Shown: one piece after another, positions 1-8,803 of the stretch | Position numbering within the stretch: the stretch's first letter is position 1 | Layout: each line of letters begins with the position of its first letter | Assembly (NCBI GenBank): GCA_002719695.1 | Contig: PBEQ01000035.1 | Span: forward strand, 1 to 41,337 | Direction: 5' to 3' | From: a bacterium | Lineage (GTDB): Bacteria > Margulisbacteria > Marinamargulisbacteria > GCA-2716485 > GCA-002719695 | DNA: 41,337 nucleotides | Notes under the pieces: generated by a model | What the model saw: only the letters and a program-made list of their open reading frames with translations | Database searches by the model: none | What the model was told of the DNA's origin: nothing | Translations under genes and position numbers: made by a program

Positions 1-20
1 GGATTAAGTTGCAGAATCAT

Positions 21-97
21 TGGTGGGCCCACTAGGACTTGAACCTAGGACCTGCCGGTTATGAGCCGGACGCTCTAACCAACTGAGCTATGGGCCC
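21..97 (-). tRNA. tRNA with CAU anticodon (probably tRNA-Ile2, otherwise elongator Met)
   Basis: Reading the minus strand, a full cloverleaf folds: 7-bp acceptor stem GGGCCCA/TGGGCCC, D arm, anticodon loop CTCATAA giving CAU, T loop TTCAAGT, discriminator A and an encoded CCA. The first anticodon-stem pair (27-43) looks mismatched. A second CAU tRNA at 26603-26679 looks more like a typical elongator Met, so this one is probably the isoleucine tRNA whose C34 is changed to lysidine by TilS. That choice is inference. It lies just after the rpoD stop codon. Confidence 0.9.
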
Positions 98-108
98 CAA
101 AATTAATA

Positions 109-125
109 TTTCTATATTATAGAAA
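109..125. repeat. 8-bp inverted repeat over the rpoD stop codon
   Basis: TTTCTATA, one base, then TATAGAAA forms a perfect 17-base near-palindrome. It covers the rpoD stop codon (117-119) and, on the minus strand, contains an exact TATAAT (116-121) placed correctly to start the downstream CAU tRNA. It could be a weak operator or simply an AT-rich coincidence. No good -35 element is visible. Confidence 0.35.
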
Positions 126-1085
126 ATCTTTTAATTTTTTACTACGTTTTGGTTGTCTTAATTTTTCAAGCGCCTTTGCTTCGATTTGACGAATACGCTC
201 TCGTGTTACATTAAAAATTTTACCTACCTCTTCAAGAGTTTTTGGAATACCATCTTCAATTCCAAATCGCAATTTTAAAACGCGTTCTTCTCGATCATGC
301 AAATCATCCAAAACATCTTCTAACGTAGCTTTTAGTGATTCCGAAACCATATTTTTTTCAAAAGACCTTTGAGAAACATCTTCAATAAAATCACTTAATT
401 GTCCGTTTTCCTCTCCCACAGGCATCTCTAAAGAAAGTGGCAAATGAGAAATTCTTAAGATTTCTTGAACCTTATTAACTGTCATTCCCATTTTTGATGC
501 AATTTCCACTTCCGTTGGCTTACGATGTAGCTCTTGCATAAGCTGACGAGACGTTTTACGCAATTTATTGATCGTTTCCACCATATGTACAGGAATTCTA
601 ATCGTACGAGATTGATCAGCAATAGACCGTGTGATGGCTTGCCTAATCCACCATGTTGCATAGGTACTAAATTTATAACCCTTTTTGTAATCAAATTTTT
701 CTACAGCTCTAATTAAACCAATATTACCTTCTTGAATTAAATCAAGAAATAAAATTCCCCTTCCAGTATATTTTTTTGCAATACTTACAACTAACCTAAG
801 GTTAGCTACCGCTAATAAATTTTTTGCCTCACTATCTCCTTCATCCATACGTTTTGATAAAGAATATTCATCTTGCTTTTTTAATAAATCAACCTTTCCA
901 ATCTCTTTAAGATACATTTTAACCGTATCTTCTGAACTTGCATCATCTTTACCAGCTAAAATTGAATTAAAAAAATCCATAGATTCATTCTCTGATCGAT
1001 CCACAGGACCGTCATGATTTGATTCAGCTAATTGAGAGCCTGTAACGACATCAACTTGGTCTTTTGTTTCAATATTTATACTCAT
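117..1085 (-). CDS. rpoD: RNA polymerase primary sigma factor (RpoD/SigA)
   Basis: This is the sigma-70 subunit that directs RNA polymerase to housekeeping promoters. At 322 residues it is a short, SigA-like form: only about 50 divergent acidic residues precede region 1.2 (about 53-68), so most of region 1.1 is missing. Region 2 (about 80-150) carries the core-binding and -10 recognition helices, including [13 protein letters not shown]. Region 3 spans about 160-240. Region 4 ends in the -35-binding helix-turn-helix (about 283-305, [20 protein letters not shown]). A strong GGGAGG ribosome site lies in the 3' end of dnaG, whose coding sequence overlaps this one by 17 bases. The two are almost certainly co-transcribed, as in the classical macromolecular synthesis operon, here without rpsU. 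Confidence 0.97.
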   Translation of the reverse strand: MSINIETKDQVDVVTGSQLAESNHDGPVDRSENESMDFFNSILAGKDDASSEDTVKMYLKEIGKVDLLKKQDEYSLSKRMDEGDSEAKNLLAVANLRLVVSIAKKYTGRGILFLDLIQEGNIGLIRAVEKFDYKKGYKFSTYATWWIRQAITRSIADQSRTIRIPVHMVETINKLRKTSRQLMQELHRKPTEVEIASKMGMTVNKVQEILRISHLPLSLEMPVGEENGQLSDFIEDVSQRSFEKNMVSESLKATLEDVLDDLHDREERVLKLRFGIEDGIPKTLEEVGKIFNVTRERIRQIEAKALEKLRQPKRSKKLKDFL

Positions 1086-2832
1086 AAATACCTCCCTTTT
1101 GTTTTTTATCTAGTTCAGCCATAACTTTCTCAAGTTCAGCTTCATTACCCGATTCTTCATGCACCTTAAGTTGGTTTTTCAAATCATTTATATCTTGAGT
1201 AAATTTTTGCTCACTTAAAACATTTAAACAATCTAAAACAACATTTCTTTGAACAATATTACCAGCATACTGCGAACTAATAATCAGTAAACTCGCAAGA
1301 TAAGACTTCATATCTTCTGGGACATGCTCCAATAAAGCACCATTCATATTATTACTTTGTATGACATACTCCGTAAGTCTCTTTGTTAATGGTGTCGTAA
1401 AAATTGTCAAATCAATCCCTTTCAAATAATCCCTTAAATCACGATTAATACAAACAATTGCTAATATTGTCTCTTCAGCTTTTTGGTATTTATTTTTACC
1501 AACATTGCTTGTATTAAACTCAATGGAATAATCCTGGCTTTTATTATATAAAAGCTCATCCATTTTGGCCACAATAACTTCTTCATTAATCTTAAGATCA
1601 CGTGCCATCATACAAATATAATGACTTCTAACAACATCATCTGTGATGCATTTTAAAATAGGTAAAACCTGACTAATTAAACTAGAAACGTTATTGATAT
1701 TGCTTAGATCTAAATGCTGTTTAGAAACCATATAAAAAAATTCAAATGCAGATATACATAACTTTAATTTATTCTCTAAAGCACTAGCACCATGCTTTAC
1801 TAAAAAATCTGCAGGATCCAATGAATCTAAAACAGCAATATCTACTTGCATTGATTGACCTAATAATAGTGCAATACTTTTTTTAGTTGCTTCTTTCCCT
1901 GCATTATCATGATCAAACATTACTACAACATGTTGTGTCACACGTTTTAACAATTTTACCTGATTCGCTGTTAAAGACGTTCCCATACAGGCAACAACAT
2001 TATCAAAACCAAATTGAGAACACATAATAACATCTAAATATCCCTCAACCAAAAGCACATACCCTTTTTGTTTAATAGCCTGCTTAGCATAAGATAATCC
2101 ATATAATAAATTTCGCTTATTAAACCATGCCGATTCTTCAGAATTAACATATTTTGCACCCTTAGCATCGTTTTCTAATAACCTACCTCCAAAACCAACA
2201 ACACGCGATTGAAAATCTAAAATCGGAAATATAAGCCTTTTTTGAAAACGACAATATAGACCTGTTTGACCTTTAGAAAATAATCCCGATGCTAAAAGTT
2301 TTTCCTGAGATAGTGAGGCTGCTCCCAATGTATCTTGTAGTTGCTTTGATGACTCACAAAAACCAATAGAAAATTTATCCAATGATTCTTTTGAAATATG
2401 ACGATTTAAGCAATAATCTTGAGCAAATGACGATTGTTTAAACATAGATATAAAGACATCATTTGCTTGCTTTAAGCACATCAAAATAGTCTCAAGTTGA
2501 CTGTATCGTCGTTTTTGTTCATTTGAAACATGCTCTCTAACAACATCAATATTTGCAAAATTAGCAATAACTTCAATCGCCTCATAAAATGTTAAATTAT
2601 CAATTTTTTGAACAAATGATATTAAATCACCTGATTCATGACAGCCAAAACAATGAAAAATTTGTTTCGTTGGACTAACAGTAAAAGAGGGTGTCTTTTC
2701 ACCATGAAATGGACATAAACCAATATAGTTTTGACCTCGTTTTTTTAAATCAACATAGTGTTGTATAAAATCTACAATTCCCGAATAATCTTTTACCTGT
2801 TGAATGGTTCGATCAGAAATTTTTTCATACAT
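1069..2832 (-). CDS. dnaG: DNA primase DnaG
   Basis: DnaG makes the RNA primers for chromosome replication. The N-terminal CHC2 zinc finger is intact (C40, H43, C61, C64, within CPFH and CFGC). The TOPRIM catalytic core follows, with E263 in LVEGYLDV and the metal-binding FDHDNAG (D307, D309). The C-terminal part from about 430 is divergent and helical, as expected for the helicase-interacting domain. The length of 587 residues is normal. rpoD starts inside its last codons. A promoter candidate sits just upstream (2846-2874). No strong ribosome site precedes the chosen ATG, but the start agrees with the family. Confidence 0.97.
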   Translation of the reverse strand: MYEKISDRTIQQVKDYSGIVDFIQHYVDLKKRGQNYIGLCPFHGEKTPSFTVSPTKQIFHCFGCHESGDLISFVQKIDNLTFYEAIEVIANFANIDVVREHVSNEQKRRYSQLETILMCLKQANDVFISMFKQSSFAQDYCLNRHISKESLDKFSIGFCESSKQLQDTLGAASLSQEKLLASGLFSKGQTGLYCRFQKRLIFPILDFQSRVVGFGGRLLENDAKGAKYVNSEESAWFNKRNLLYGLSYAKQAIKQKGYVLLVEGYLDVIMCSQFGFDNVVACMGTSLTANQVKLLKRVTQHVVVMFDHDNAGKEATKKSIALLLGQSMQVDIAVLDSLDPADFLVKHGASALENKLKLCISAFEFFYMVSKQHLDLSNINNVSSLISQVLPILKCITDDVVRSHYICMMARDLKINEEVIVAKMDELLYNKSQDYSIEFNTSNVGKNKYQKAEETILAIVCINRDLRDYLKGIDLTIFTTPLTKRLTEYVIQSNNMNGALLEHVPEDMKSYLASLLIISSQYAGNIVQRNVVLDCLNVLSEQKFTQDINDLKNQLKVHEESGNEAELEKVMAELDKKQKGGIYEYKY

Positions 2833-2845
2833 AGCTTAAGATTAA

Positions 2846-2874
2846 ACTATCCCTAAAAAAATTTCTATTGTAAA
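2846..2874 (-). promoter_or_regulatory. candidate sigma-70 promoter for dnaG-rpoD
   Basis: On the minus strand, TTTACA (2869-2874), a 17-base spacer and GATAGT (2846-2851) match the -35 and -10 consensus at 5/6 and 4/6. The next bases lead straight into the dnaG start. Assigned by eye only. Confidence 0.35.
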
Positions 2875-2956
2875 CCAACCATTTAGGCACCTTTTATCAG
2901 GTTAATTTAAAATAAAAAATTCAAATTTATAATTTAAAACTTAATTATATCTAAAA

Positions 2957-3889
2957 TCAAAATACAGGATCTGGACAAACAGGTACAATTTGATAAGGGT
3001 TAATTAATTTATGACTATAATAATAATGTCTAATAATATGAGAAAAAAATGTAGTGGTCTTGATAGCATCTAAATTAAATAAATGTTGACTGTATGAATA
3101 TAAATTAGGATAGTCTCTCAATTGTTTTTTATTACATTTAAAATGAGTATGATACACAGAGTCAAATCGAAGTAATGTTGGAATTAATCGAATATCCGCT
3201 TCAGTTAATTGGTTGCCAACTAGATAGTCACAAGAATTTAAATGAGAGTCTAACTTATCTAATTGATTAAATAAGTCATTAACTGCAACATCATAAGCAG
3301 CTTGAGTTTGTGAAAACCCTACTTTATATACGCCATTATTAATGGCATGATACACAACCTCATTAATAGCATCTATATCAGAACGCAGCTGTTTTGGATA
3401 ATAATCATCATTGTTATTAGTAAGCAAATTAAACGATGTATTAAAAATACGAATTATTTCACTGGACTCATTATTAACAATTTTTTGAGTATATTTATCA
3501 AATAATACAGGAACCGTTACACGACACGTACAGGTTGGATCTGATTTTTGATAAACTTCATATAAATAACAGTTCTGGTTAAGATGGTCTTTTGTAGCAT
3601 TTTCAAAACTATCACCAAATTCCCAGCCATTTTCAAGCATATCAGGCATAACAACACTCACTGAAATGATCGATTCTAACTGCTTCAATGATCTCATAAT
3701 CAGAGTTCGATGCGCCCAAGGACAAGCATAACTCACATATAAATGGTAACGATTTCTTTCTGGTTTAAATTGGGGGTGATCTAAGGAAACACCCTCCCTA
3801 AAGATAGAATTTGGTCGATCAAAAGAACCTTCTTCATTAACATTAAATCGTAATGAATTGTTCCATAAACCATTTTTTAAAAAGCCCAT
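2957..3889 (-). CDS. yqjG: glutathionyl-hydroquinone reductase (Xi-class glutathione transferase)
   Basis: Enzymes of this family (YqjG/PcpF/ECM4) use glutathione to reduce glutathionyl-hydroquinones and act in quinone and redox detoxification in the cytoplasm. The N-terminal thioredoxin-fold domain contains the signature YACPWAHR with the catalytic cysteine at C56, followed by WEFGDSFENATKDHLNQ and a second-domain helical bundle (from about 165). At 310 residues it is close to the usual 320-330. It is a single gene divergent from the photolyase-like gene at 4068, with 178 bases between them. Its presence implies that the cell makes or imports glutathione. It fits the oxidative and light-damage theme of the next 9 kb, though that link is inference. 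Confidence 0.93.
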   Translation of the reverse strand: MGFLKNGLWNNSLRFNVNEEGSFDRPNSIFREGVSLDHPQFKPERNRYHLYVSYACPWAHRTLIMRSLKQLESIISVSVVMPDMLENGWEFGDSFENATKDHLNQNCYLYEVYQKSDPTCTCRVTVPVLFDKYTQKIVNNESSEIIRIFNTSFNLLTNNNDDYYPKQLRSDIDAINEVVYHAINNGVYKVGFSQTQAAYDVAVNDLFNQLDKLDSHLNSCDYLVGNQLTEADIRLIPTLLRFDSVYHTHFKCNKKQLRDYPNLYSYSQHLFNLDAIKTTTFFSHIIRHYYYSHKLINPYQIVPVCPDPVF

Positions 3890-4067
3890 ATAGTAATATT
3901 AAAACACCACAGTAATTCAAACAATAACAATCATTATTTTTAATTAATTAATCATATAAATGTTGGTTAAAAAGTGTTAAATTATACGATAGTCTTTGCT
4001 AGTTAACGCGATATAGAGCTATCCATAAATACTAGCAAAATAAACGCATATAATTAAAGTTACCACT

Positions 4068-5519
4068 ATGAATATACTATGGTTTAAAAAAGATTTAAGA
4101 ACAACCAACCATGAGCCATTATCACAGGCTATTAAGAACGGACCGTTTATTCCTATTTACATCTTTGAACCAGAATTATTTCAACAACATGATTATAGCT
4201 ACAGACATTTCGTATTTCTAAAAGACTGTTTAGACGATCTACAACACCAATTAAATGCTGTATCTTTAAAATTAATAATAAACGTTGGTAATGTGATGTC
4301 GATATTTAATGACATTCATTCAAATACGCCTATTCAAACTATATTTTCTCATGAAGAAACAGGAAATAACTGGACATATAGACGCGATATTGCTATTAAA
4401 AAGTGGTGTAAAACTCACTCTATTAACTGGTCTGAATACCAGCAATTTGGTGTTATCAGAAAATTAAAAAATCGAGATGGATGGTCTAAGCACTGGCAGA
4501 CATTTATAAATAAAACACCTATTAATAACTTAGATAAAATAGTACCTAACCCCATCTCACTAAACTCAATCCCGCTAGACCAACTTGAGCAATATGTTAC
4601 AAAAATTAATTCACTAGATATCCAAAAGGGAGGTTCCAAGCAAGCTATAACATTATTAAAGTCATTTATAGAAAATAGAGGTAAAAATTATCATAAAGAA
4701 ATGTCATCTCCCGTAACAGCATTTAACAGCTGTTCTCGTTTATCTGCACATCTAACTCATGGCAGCATTGATCTTAGAACCATCTATCAAACACTTTCTA
4801 AACAAAAAACATACATAAAATCTCTCTCTAAAGATAATCAAGGTAGCTGGAATGGTGCCTTAGCTGCCATACTAGGAAGATTACGGTGGCATTGTCATTT
4901 TATTCAAAAATTTGAAGATGAGCCAACTATTGAATATAAGAACCTTCATCCAGGATACGATGTATTAGATAAACCGCTTAATTTAGAATTATTTGAAGCT
5001 TGGAAAGCTGGAAAAACTGGCTTTCCAATGGTTGATGCTTGTATGAGAGCATTAGCGAAAACGGGTTGGCTCAATTTTAGAATGAGAGCAATGGTGACAA
5101 GCTTTGCATGCCATCATCTTTGGCTACCATGGCAGGCAGTTAGTCATTATTTAGCAAATTGTTTTACTGACTATGAACCAGGAATTCATTACAGTCAAAT
5201 TCAAATGCAAGCTGGTACAACCGGTATAAACACAATACGAATATATAATCCAGTTAAACAATTATTAGATCATGATCCAAACTGCTCATTTGTTAAACAC
5301 TGGATACCCGAGTTAGAGTCTATTGAGCCAGCATTAATTCATGTAATTCATGAATCAAATCTCTTTGCACCTCATTACCCTAAACCCATTATTAATGAAA
5401 AAGAATCTAGAACAATTGCCAGGAACACCCTATTTAAGATTAGAAAAAAACCATTATTTAAAGACCTATCAAGTAATATTGTCCAAAAACATGGTAGTCG
5501 TAAAAAAAGAAAACCATAA
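4068..5519 (+). CDS. divergent cryptochrome/photolyase family protein
   Basis: A flavoprotein of the photolyase/cryptochrome superfamily: N-terminal antenna Rossmann domain (about 1-130, starting NILWFKKDLRTTNHEPL) and a C-terminal FAD-binding helical domain (about 200-480, with the motifs RLRWHCHFIQKFEDEP, AWKAGKTGFPMVDACMR and IRIYNP). Compared with class I photolyases such as the one at 10331-11734, the asparagine facing flavin N5 is replaced by H374. The proximal electron-transfer Trp is I378 and the distal one K302; only the middle Trp (W355) is kept. It may therefore be a non-canonical light sensor or repair enzyme. The HYSQIQMQAGTTGINT stretch looks like a conserved subfamily trait rather than damage. 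An exact TATAAT lies at 4049-4054, only 14 bases before the ATG. Confidence 0.9.
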   Translation: MNILWFKKDLRTTNHEPLSQAIKNGPFIPIYIFEPELFQQHDYSYRHFVFLKDCLDDLQHQLNAVSLKLIINVGNVMSIFNDIHSNTPIQTIFSHEETGNNWTYRRDIAIKKWCKTHSINWSEYQQFGVIRKLKNRDGWSKHWQTFINKTPINNLDKIVPNPISLNSIPLDQLEQYVTKINSLDIQKGGSKQAITLLKSFIENRGKNYHKEMSSPVTAFNSCSRLSAHLTHGSIDLRTIYQTLSKQKTYIKSLSKDNQGSWNGALAAILGRLRWHCHFIQKFEDEPTIEYKNLHPGYDVLDKPLNLELFEAWKAGKTGFPMVDACMRALAKTGWLNFRMRAMVTSFACHHLWLPWQAVSHYLANCFTDYEPGIHYSQIQMQAGTTGINTIRIYNPVKQLLDHDPNCSFVKHWIPELESIEPALIHVIHESNLFAPHYPKPIINEKESRTIARNTLFKIRKKPLFKDLSSNIVQKHGSRKKRKP

Positions 5520-5536
5520 CTATTAACTGATAAAAA

Positions 5537-5559
5537 AAAGGCCACATAAAGTGGCCTTT
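5537..5559. terminator. bidirectional intrinsic terminator
   Basis: AAAGGCCAC, the loop ATAAA, and GTGGCCTTT form a 9-bp stem. On the minus strand it is followed by a long T run, so it ends the convergent gene at 5582. On the plus strand only TTT follows, a weaker stop for the photolyase-like gene. It sits exactly between the two stop codons. Confidence 0.85.
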
Positions 5560-5581
5560 AATGATTTAAATTTAACGTTAT

Positions 5582-5974
5582 TTAGAAATGTGCCGTTAAA
5601 CCCCATGTTGGTAATGGAATAATCCAAAGCCCTGTATTAAGAGATGCTTGAATAGAAATCCAATTAGTAAAATAATAATCTATACCCCAACCATAATAAG
5701 GAAAAATTAGCAAACCTGTTCCCCATACTGTGAAACGGTTTAATTTACCAATTTCAACAGGATTTTTATATGTTTTAGAATGATATCCCCAGTAACCAAA
5801 ACTAAATCCTTTATATCCTACAAGTTCGTTTGAATCATTAAACTGAGCTTTGTTAATTGTAATGTAATTTGTAAGAGATAAATTTCCCACTTTATCACGT
5901 GTTAATACCTCAGCAGTTGTTATAGATGTCGCTAAAAATAAAGCTACAACAACCGACATAATTATTTTTTTCAT
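5582..5974 (-). CDS. small secreted, aromatic-rich protein of unknown function
   Basis: 130 residues. The first 21 form a clean Sec signal peptide (MKKI, then a VVVALFLATSI hydrophobic core, with likely cleavage after TTA). The mature part is rich in Gly, Trp, Tyr and Phe, with alternating hydrophobic stretches such as GLLIFPYYGWGIDYYFTNW, and it ends in Phe. That pattern suggests beta-strands and an outer-membrane or periplasmic location. It is too short for a complete barrel porin but could be a small barrel or a surface lipid-binding protein. A GGAGT ribosome site precedes the ATG, and the terminator at 5537-5559 follows. I recognise no family. Confidence 0.7.
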   Translation of the reverse strand: MKKIIMSVVVALFLATSITTAEVLTRDKVGNLSLTNYITINKAQFNDSNELVGYKGFSFGYWGYHSKTYKNPVEIGKLNRFTVWGTGLLIFPYYGWGIDYYFTNWISIQASLNTGLWIIPLPTWGLTAHF

Positions 5975-6069
5975 ATTTAATACTCCTTTTTTTATTTTCC
6001 TTATAAAACATGCTACTAAAATAAAAATTATATTGCAACTACAAAAAATTTGATATTCTTAGGACTTAT

Positions 6070-6447
6070 ATGAACTCTTTTAAACAATGGTTTAGACTAA
6101 TTAACAATCAAAAACCTGTTGGATTTTTAAAAATACTAGACGATAACACACAGTTATTTTCAAAAGACAATTATGCTTGGAGCACACAAAAAATTACGTA
6201 TGAAAAAGCATTTCACTGGTCAGGAATTGTTGACAGAAATAATTATCCTCTCTTTGAAAATGATATTATTGCACTTAGACTAACATCGCAACCAAATCCA
6301 AAAAAACAGTATATGATTATCTTTGATGAAACATTACAACAATTTTTTTTAAATGATTTAAACTCTGATGAACGCCTAACACTTTTTGCAGGTAAACTAC
6401 CTATCATCAATAAACAAGAAATAACATTCATTGGCGTTAGTATTTAA
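6070..6447 (+). CDS. YopX-like small protein
   Basis: A 125-residue soluble protein with predicted beta-rich content. The stretch WSGIVDRNNYPLFENDIIALR (about 50-70) matches the shape of the YopX family core (a Gly-x-x-Asp-x-Asn-Gly-x-x-x-Tyr/Phe-Glu-x-Asp-Ile pattern), a domain best known from phage and plasmid genes of unknown function. The end (EITFIGVSI) also resembles the closing strand of that fold. The family assignment is by motif only. The last 17 bases overlap the DUF429 gene at 6431, so the two are very probably translated together. It is divergent from the secreted protein gene at 5582. Confidence 0.6.
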   Translation: MNSFKQWFRLINNQKPVGFLKILDDNTQLFSKDNYAWSTQKITYEKAFHWSGIVDRNNYPLFENDIIALRLTSQPNPKKQYMIIFDETLQQFFLNDLNSDERLTLFAGKLPIINKQEITFIGVSI

Positions 6448-7096
6448 AGGTATTGATAGTTGTAAAAAAGGATGGGTTTTAGCAATTCTTGCTCAAGATT
6501 CAATAGCACTTTCTTATATAAACAACCTAAGTAACATCCCCTATAAAAACCAACTTACTGTTATTGATATGCCTCTTGACTGTCCATCAAGTATAGGCCA
6601 TTATCCAAGGGACTGTGATAGACAAGCTAAAAAGTTCTTAGGAAAACAACATAGCTCTATTTTTTATGCCCCTTTAAAAAACTGGCTAAAACACCCTCTA
6701 TCAACAATAAATCAGGTATGTGAACATCATAAAAAGCCTAAATTATCGATTCAAAGCTATCATTTATTTAATAAAATAAATGAATTACAAACCAATAAAA
6801 CCCAGCATTATTTTATAGAAAGTCACCCAGAATGTATTTTTAAAAAATGGTATCAAGCTAATCTACCCTCAAAAAAAACAACTAAGGGATTCCAAATTAG
6901 AAAGCAGCTAATTATCCAAAAATTAAAACGATACAACCTTCAAGAACTCAATAGATCTATCGAGATATTTTATAATCAAAATAAACACTATTGTACTAAT
7001 GACGATATTATAGATGCTTTAGCACTAGCATTATTAAATTATGAATTTTTTTCAAAAAAGAATTACATCCACTTATCTAAATCATTTATTTATTAA
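6431..7096 (+). CDS. DUF429 family protein (predicted RNase H-fold nuclease)
   Basis: 221 residues with the DUF429 hallmarks: an N-terminal FKGIDSCKKGW, the strand VIDMPLDCP, the YPRDCDRQAKKFLG block followed by SSIFYAP, then FIESHPECIFKKW, and a C-terminal acidic NDDIIDALALALL. The family is predicted to be a metal-dependent nuclease with an RNase H fold (D9, D47 and the C-terminal Asp pair are the likely metal ligands); no function is established. The start is a TTG inside the preceding YopX-like gene, and this is the only start that retains the essential first strand. Its 3' end overlaps the convergent Fpg/Nei gene by 11 bases. Confidence 0.8.
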   Translation: MALVFKGIDSCKKGWVLAILAQDSIALSYINNLSNIPYKNQLTVIDMPLDCPSSIGHYPRDCDRQAKKFLGKQHSSIFYAPLKNWLKHPLSTINQVCEHHKKPKLSIQSYHLFNKINELQTNKTQHYFIESHPECIFKKWYQANLPSKKTTKGFQIRKQLIIQKLKRYNLQELNRSIEIFYNQNKHYCTNDDIIDALALALLNYEFFSKKNYIHLSKSFIY

Positions 7097-7922
7097 TATG
7101 TTGGCAAGTAGGACAATAATGCGTTGTTTGAGAAAATCGTGGATACTTTGTTTTAATAACCTTAGCGTTACAAACACCACACCGTTGTTTATTAAAAAGA
7201 ATAAACCACGTATAATCCGCATGCAGGGATGCAAGTTGATGAACATCCTTAAAAGCCAAAAGCAACTGCTGATATTGAGATTGTGAAAGGGACGCCATAG
7301 GTAAAAAAGGATATATATTTGCACGAACCAATACTTCACAAGCTAAATAATTTCCTAACCCACTGGGTATAATTTTTTGATCTAAAAGCCATTGTTTTAT
7401 TGTAATACGTCGTTTTCCATATAACTTACAAATATCTTGATACGTTAAAAAAGATTGTAAACTTAAATCAGTTGCCAGTTCTTGATAATGAGTTGTTTGA
7501 GAAAATAATTTATTAGGATAAATATAGAGTTTAGATAAACACCGAGTATCATAAAAATCTAAAGTCAAATTATTAAATCGCCATGTAAAACGACAATGAT
7601 CATCATTTTTATAATTAATTGGTAAAGAAAAAATAGTATATAAACGATCTTGATAAGAACGACCCTGAATATGAGGAATTCCAGTAAACCGGTAATGAAT
7701 AACAACTGTACCAGATTCAAACTCAAAACCTGTATATTTACCCTTAACAGCTATGGTAAGCAATCTATTCTTTAGAAATAAATTAATTAGTTGATTAACA
7801 CTAGAATTGGCAATAATACGCTCGCCCTTATTTTTAAAGGCTACACCTTGCAATGTTTGATTAAGAATTCCAGAATCAATTAAATAATTGGCAATTCGCT
7901 TCACTTCATAATGTTCTGGCAT
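7086..7922 (-). CDS. Fpg/Nei family DNA glycosylase
   Basis: A base-excision repair glycosylase/AP lyase. The N terminus MPEHYEVKRIANYL gives the catalytic Pro2 (Schiff-base nucleophile after Met removal) and Glu3, and the lysine in KGKYTGFEFESG corresponds to the beta-hairpin Lys. The C terminus holds a complete zinc finger, C248-x2-C251-x18-C270-x2-C273. The middle is divergent (HYRFTGIPHIQG replaces the usual HLGMSG-type loop), so substrate class (oxidised purines or pyrimidines) cannot be assigned. It is the last gene of the photolyase operon, five bases after the SRPBCC gene, which supports a role in light or oxidative DNA damage repair. Confidence 0.9.
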   Translation of the reverse strand: MPEHYEVKRIANYLIDSGILNQTLQGVAFKNKGERIIANSSVNQLINLFLKNRLLTIAVKGKYTGFEFESGTVVIHYRFTGIPHIQGRSYQDRLYTIFSLPINYKNDDHCRFTWRFNNLTLDFYDTRCLSKLYIYPNKLFSQTTHYQELATDLSLQSFLTYQDICKLYGKRRITIKQWLLDQKIIPSGLGNYLACEVLVRANIYPFLPMASLSQSQYQQLLLAFKDVHQLASLHADYTWFILFNKQRCGVCNAKVIKTKYPRFSQTTHYCPTCQHINK

Positions 7923-7927
7923 GAAGT

Positions 7928-8374
7928 TTACAAAAGGTGTTGAAGTACAACTTTTTTTCGATGAGAAAACATGCCTTTATTAAGGTGTTTAGCTACTAGA
8001 TGATAACCAAGTTTTCCAAACAAACCATAGGGCATTAACATATGAACCGTATCTGTAATTAAGGTTCCACCATCTTGAGATTTAAATTCATGTAAATGAT
8101 GCCAATACGAGTGAGGCCCTCTTAATTGAATATCCGCAAATTTATAAGGCGGTTCATAATCAACAATCATAGATGTCCAGCGCAGTGGAACACCTACAAT
8201 ATTAATTGCATAATCAAAAACGGCACCCTCTTTCATAATAATAGGATCGGGTGTTAGTATCTTAAAGTTCATATAGCGAGGTGTTATGACAGACAAATTT
8301 TTAGGGGTATTAAAAAAAGAGAACACATCATCCAGTGGTTTAGTAACAAATAAAGAATCTTTTAAAACGTACAT
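7928..8374 (-). CDS. SRPBCC family (START/Bet v1-like) protein
   Basis: 148 residues with the cyclase/dehydrase-like SRPBCC pattern: an opening strand (LFVTKPLDDVFSFF), NTPKNLSVITP, GAVFDYAINIVGVPLRWTSMI, DIQLRGPHSYWHHLHEF and a long C-terminal helix. The fold forms a cavity for hydrophobic ligands, and no catalytic residues can be assigned. Genes of this type are often seen beside photolyase or cryptochrome genes, but their role there is unknown to me. It lies 12 bases after the membrane protein gene and 5 bases before the Fpg/Nei gene, so it is in the same operon. Confidence 0.85.
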   Translation of the reverse strand: MYVLKDSLFVTKPLDDVFSFFNTPKNLSVITPRYMNFKILTPDPIIMKEGAVFDYAINIVGVPLRWTSMIVDYEPPYKFADIQLRGPHSYWHHLHEFKSQDGGTLITDTVHMLMPYGLFGKLGYHLVAKHLNKGMFSHRKKVVLQHLL

Positions 8375-8386
8375 AATATTAACTCG

Positions 8387-8803
8387 TTATATCCCATAAT
8401 ATACAATAAGCAAGATGCCTTTCAAGCACCATAAAAACGTTCGATACCAGTTAGAGTTCACTAACACTAACGTAAGTTCTTTTGAAGGTCTGGTTATTAA
8501 TTTTTGATGAATTGGAACTTGAACGGTAAACGTTATTAACCAAATTAATACTAATACAGCAAACGATAGGTAAAATAAAACTGTTTTTAAACTAATCATC
8601 AAATAAAAAAGAGATAAAAACTCACATATCATAGCAGGAACTACCATCCATGATATTCGCCGTTGATGATCTAAAGAAAAAGCCTTTAGTGCATACATAT
8701 CAACTAACTGAAATAATGGATAATGAACAAGTTGTACAAATAAAATAGTAACAACCATCCAAAATGAACTAATAACATAAAGCTGAAATATTAAATCAAT
8801 CAT
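8387..8803 (-). CDS. small integral membrane protein in the photolyase operon
   Basis: 138 residues with four likely membrane segments (about 5-28, 50-70, 73-95 and 118-137). Between them are conserved-looking polar motifs, HYPLF after helix 1, FSLDHQRRISW before helix 2 and VPIHQKL after helix 3, plus NWYRT before helix 4. Several His residues near the membrane faces could bind a metal or cofactor. I recognise no named family with confidence. It begins with a good AAAGGAG ribosome site and overlaps the end of the iron-sulfur photolyase gene by eight bases. Confidence 0.8.
   Translation of the reverse strand: MIDLIFQLYVISSFWMVVTILFVQLVHYPLFQLVDMYALKAFSLDHQRRISWMVVPAMICEFLSLFYLMISLKTVLFYLSFAVLVLIWLITFTVQVPIHQKLITRPSKELTLVLVNSNWYRTFLWCLKGILLIVYYGI

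Noticed and set aside
7082-7339. Other open frames over the DUF429 and Fpg/Nei overlap
   Set aside because: They are shadows of the Fpg/Nei zinc-finger region; both real genes have clear family motifs.
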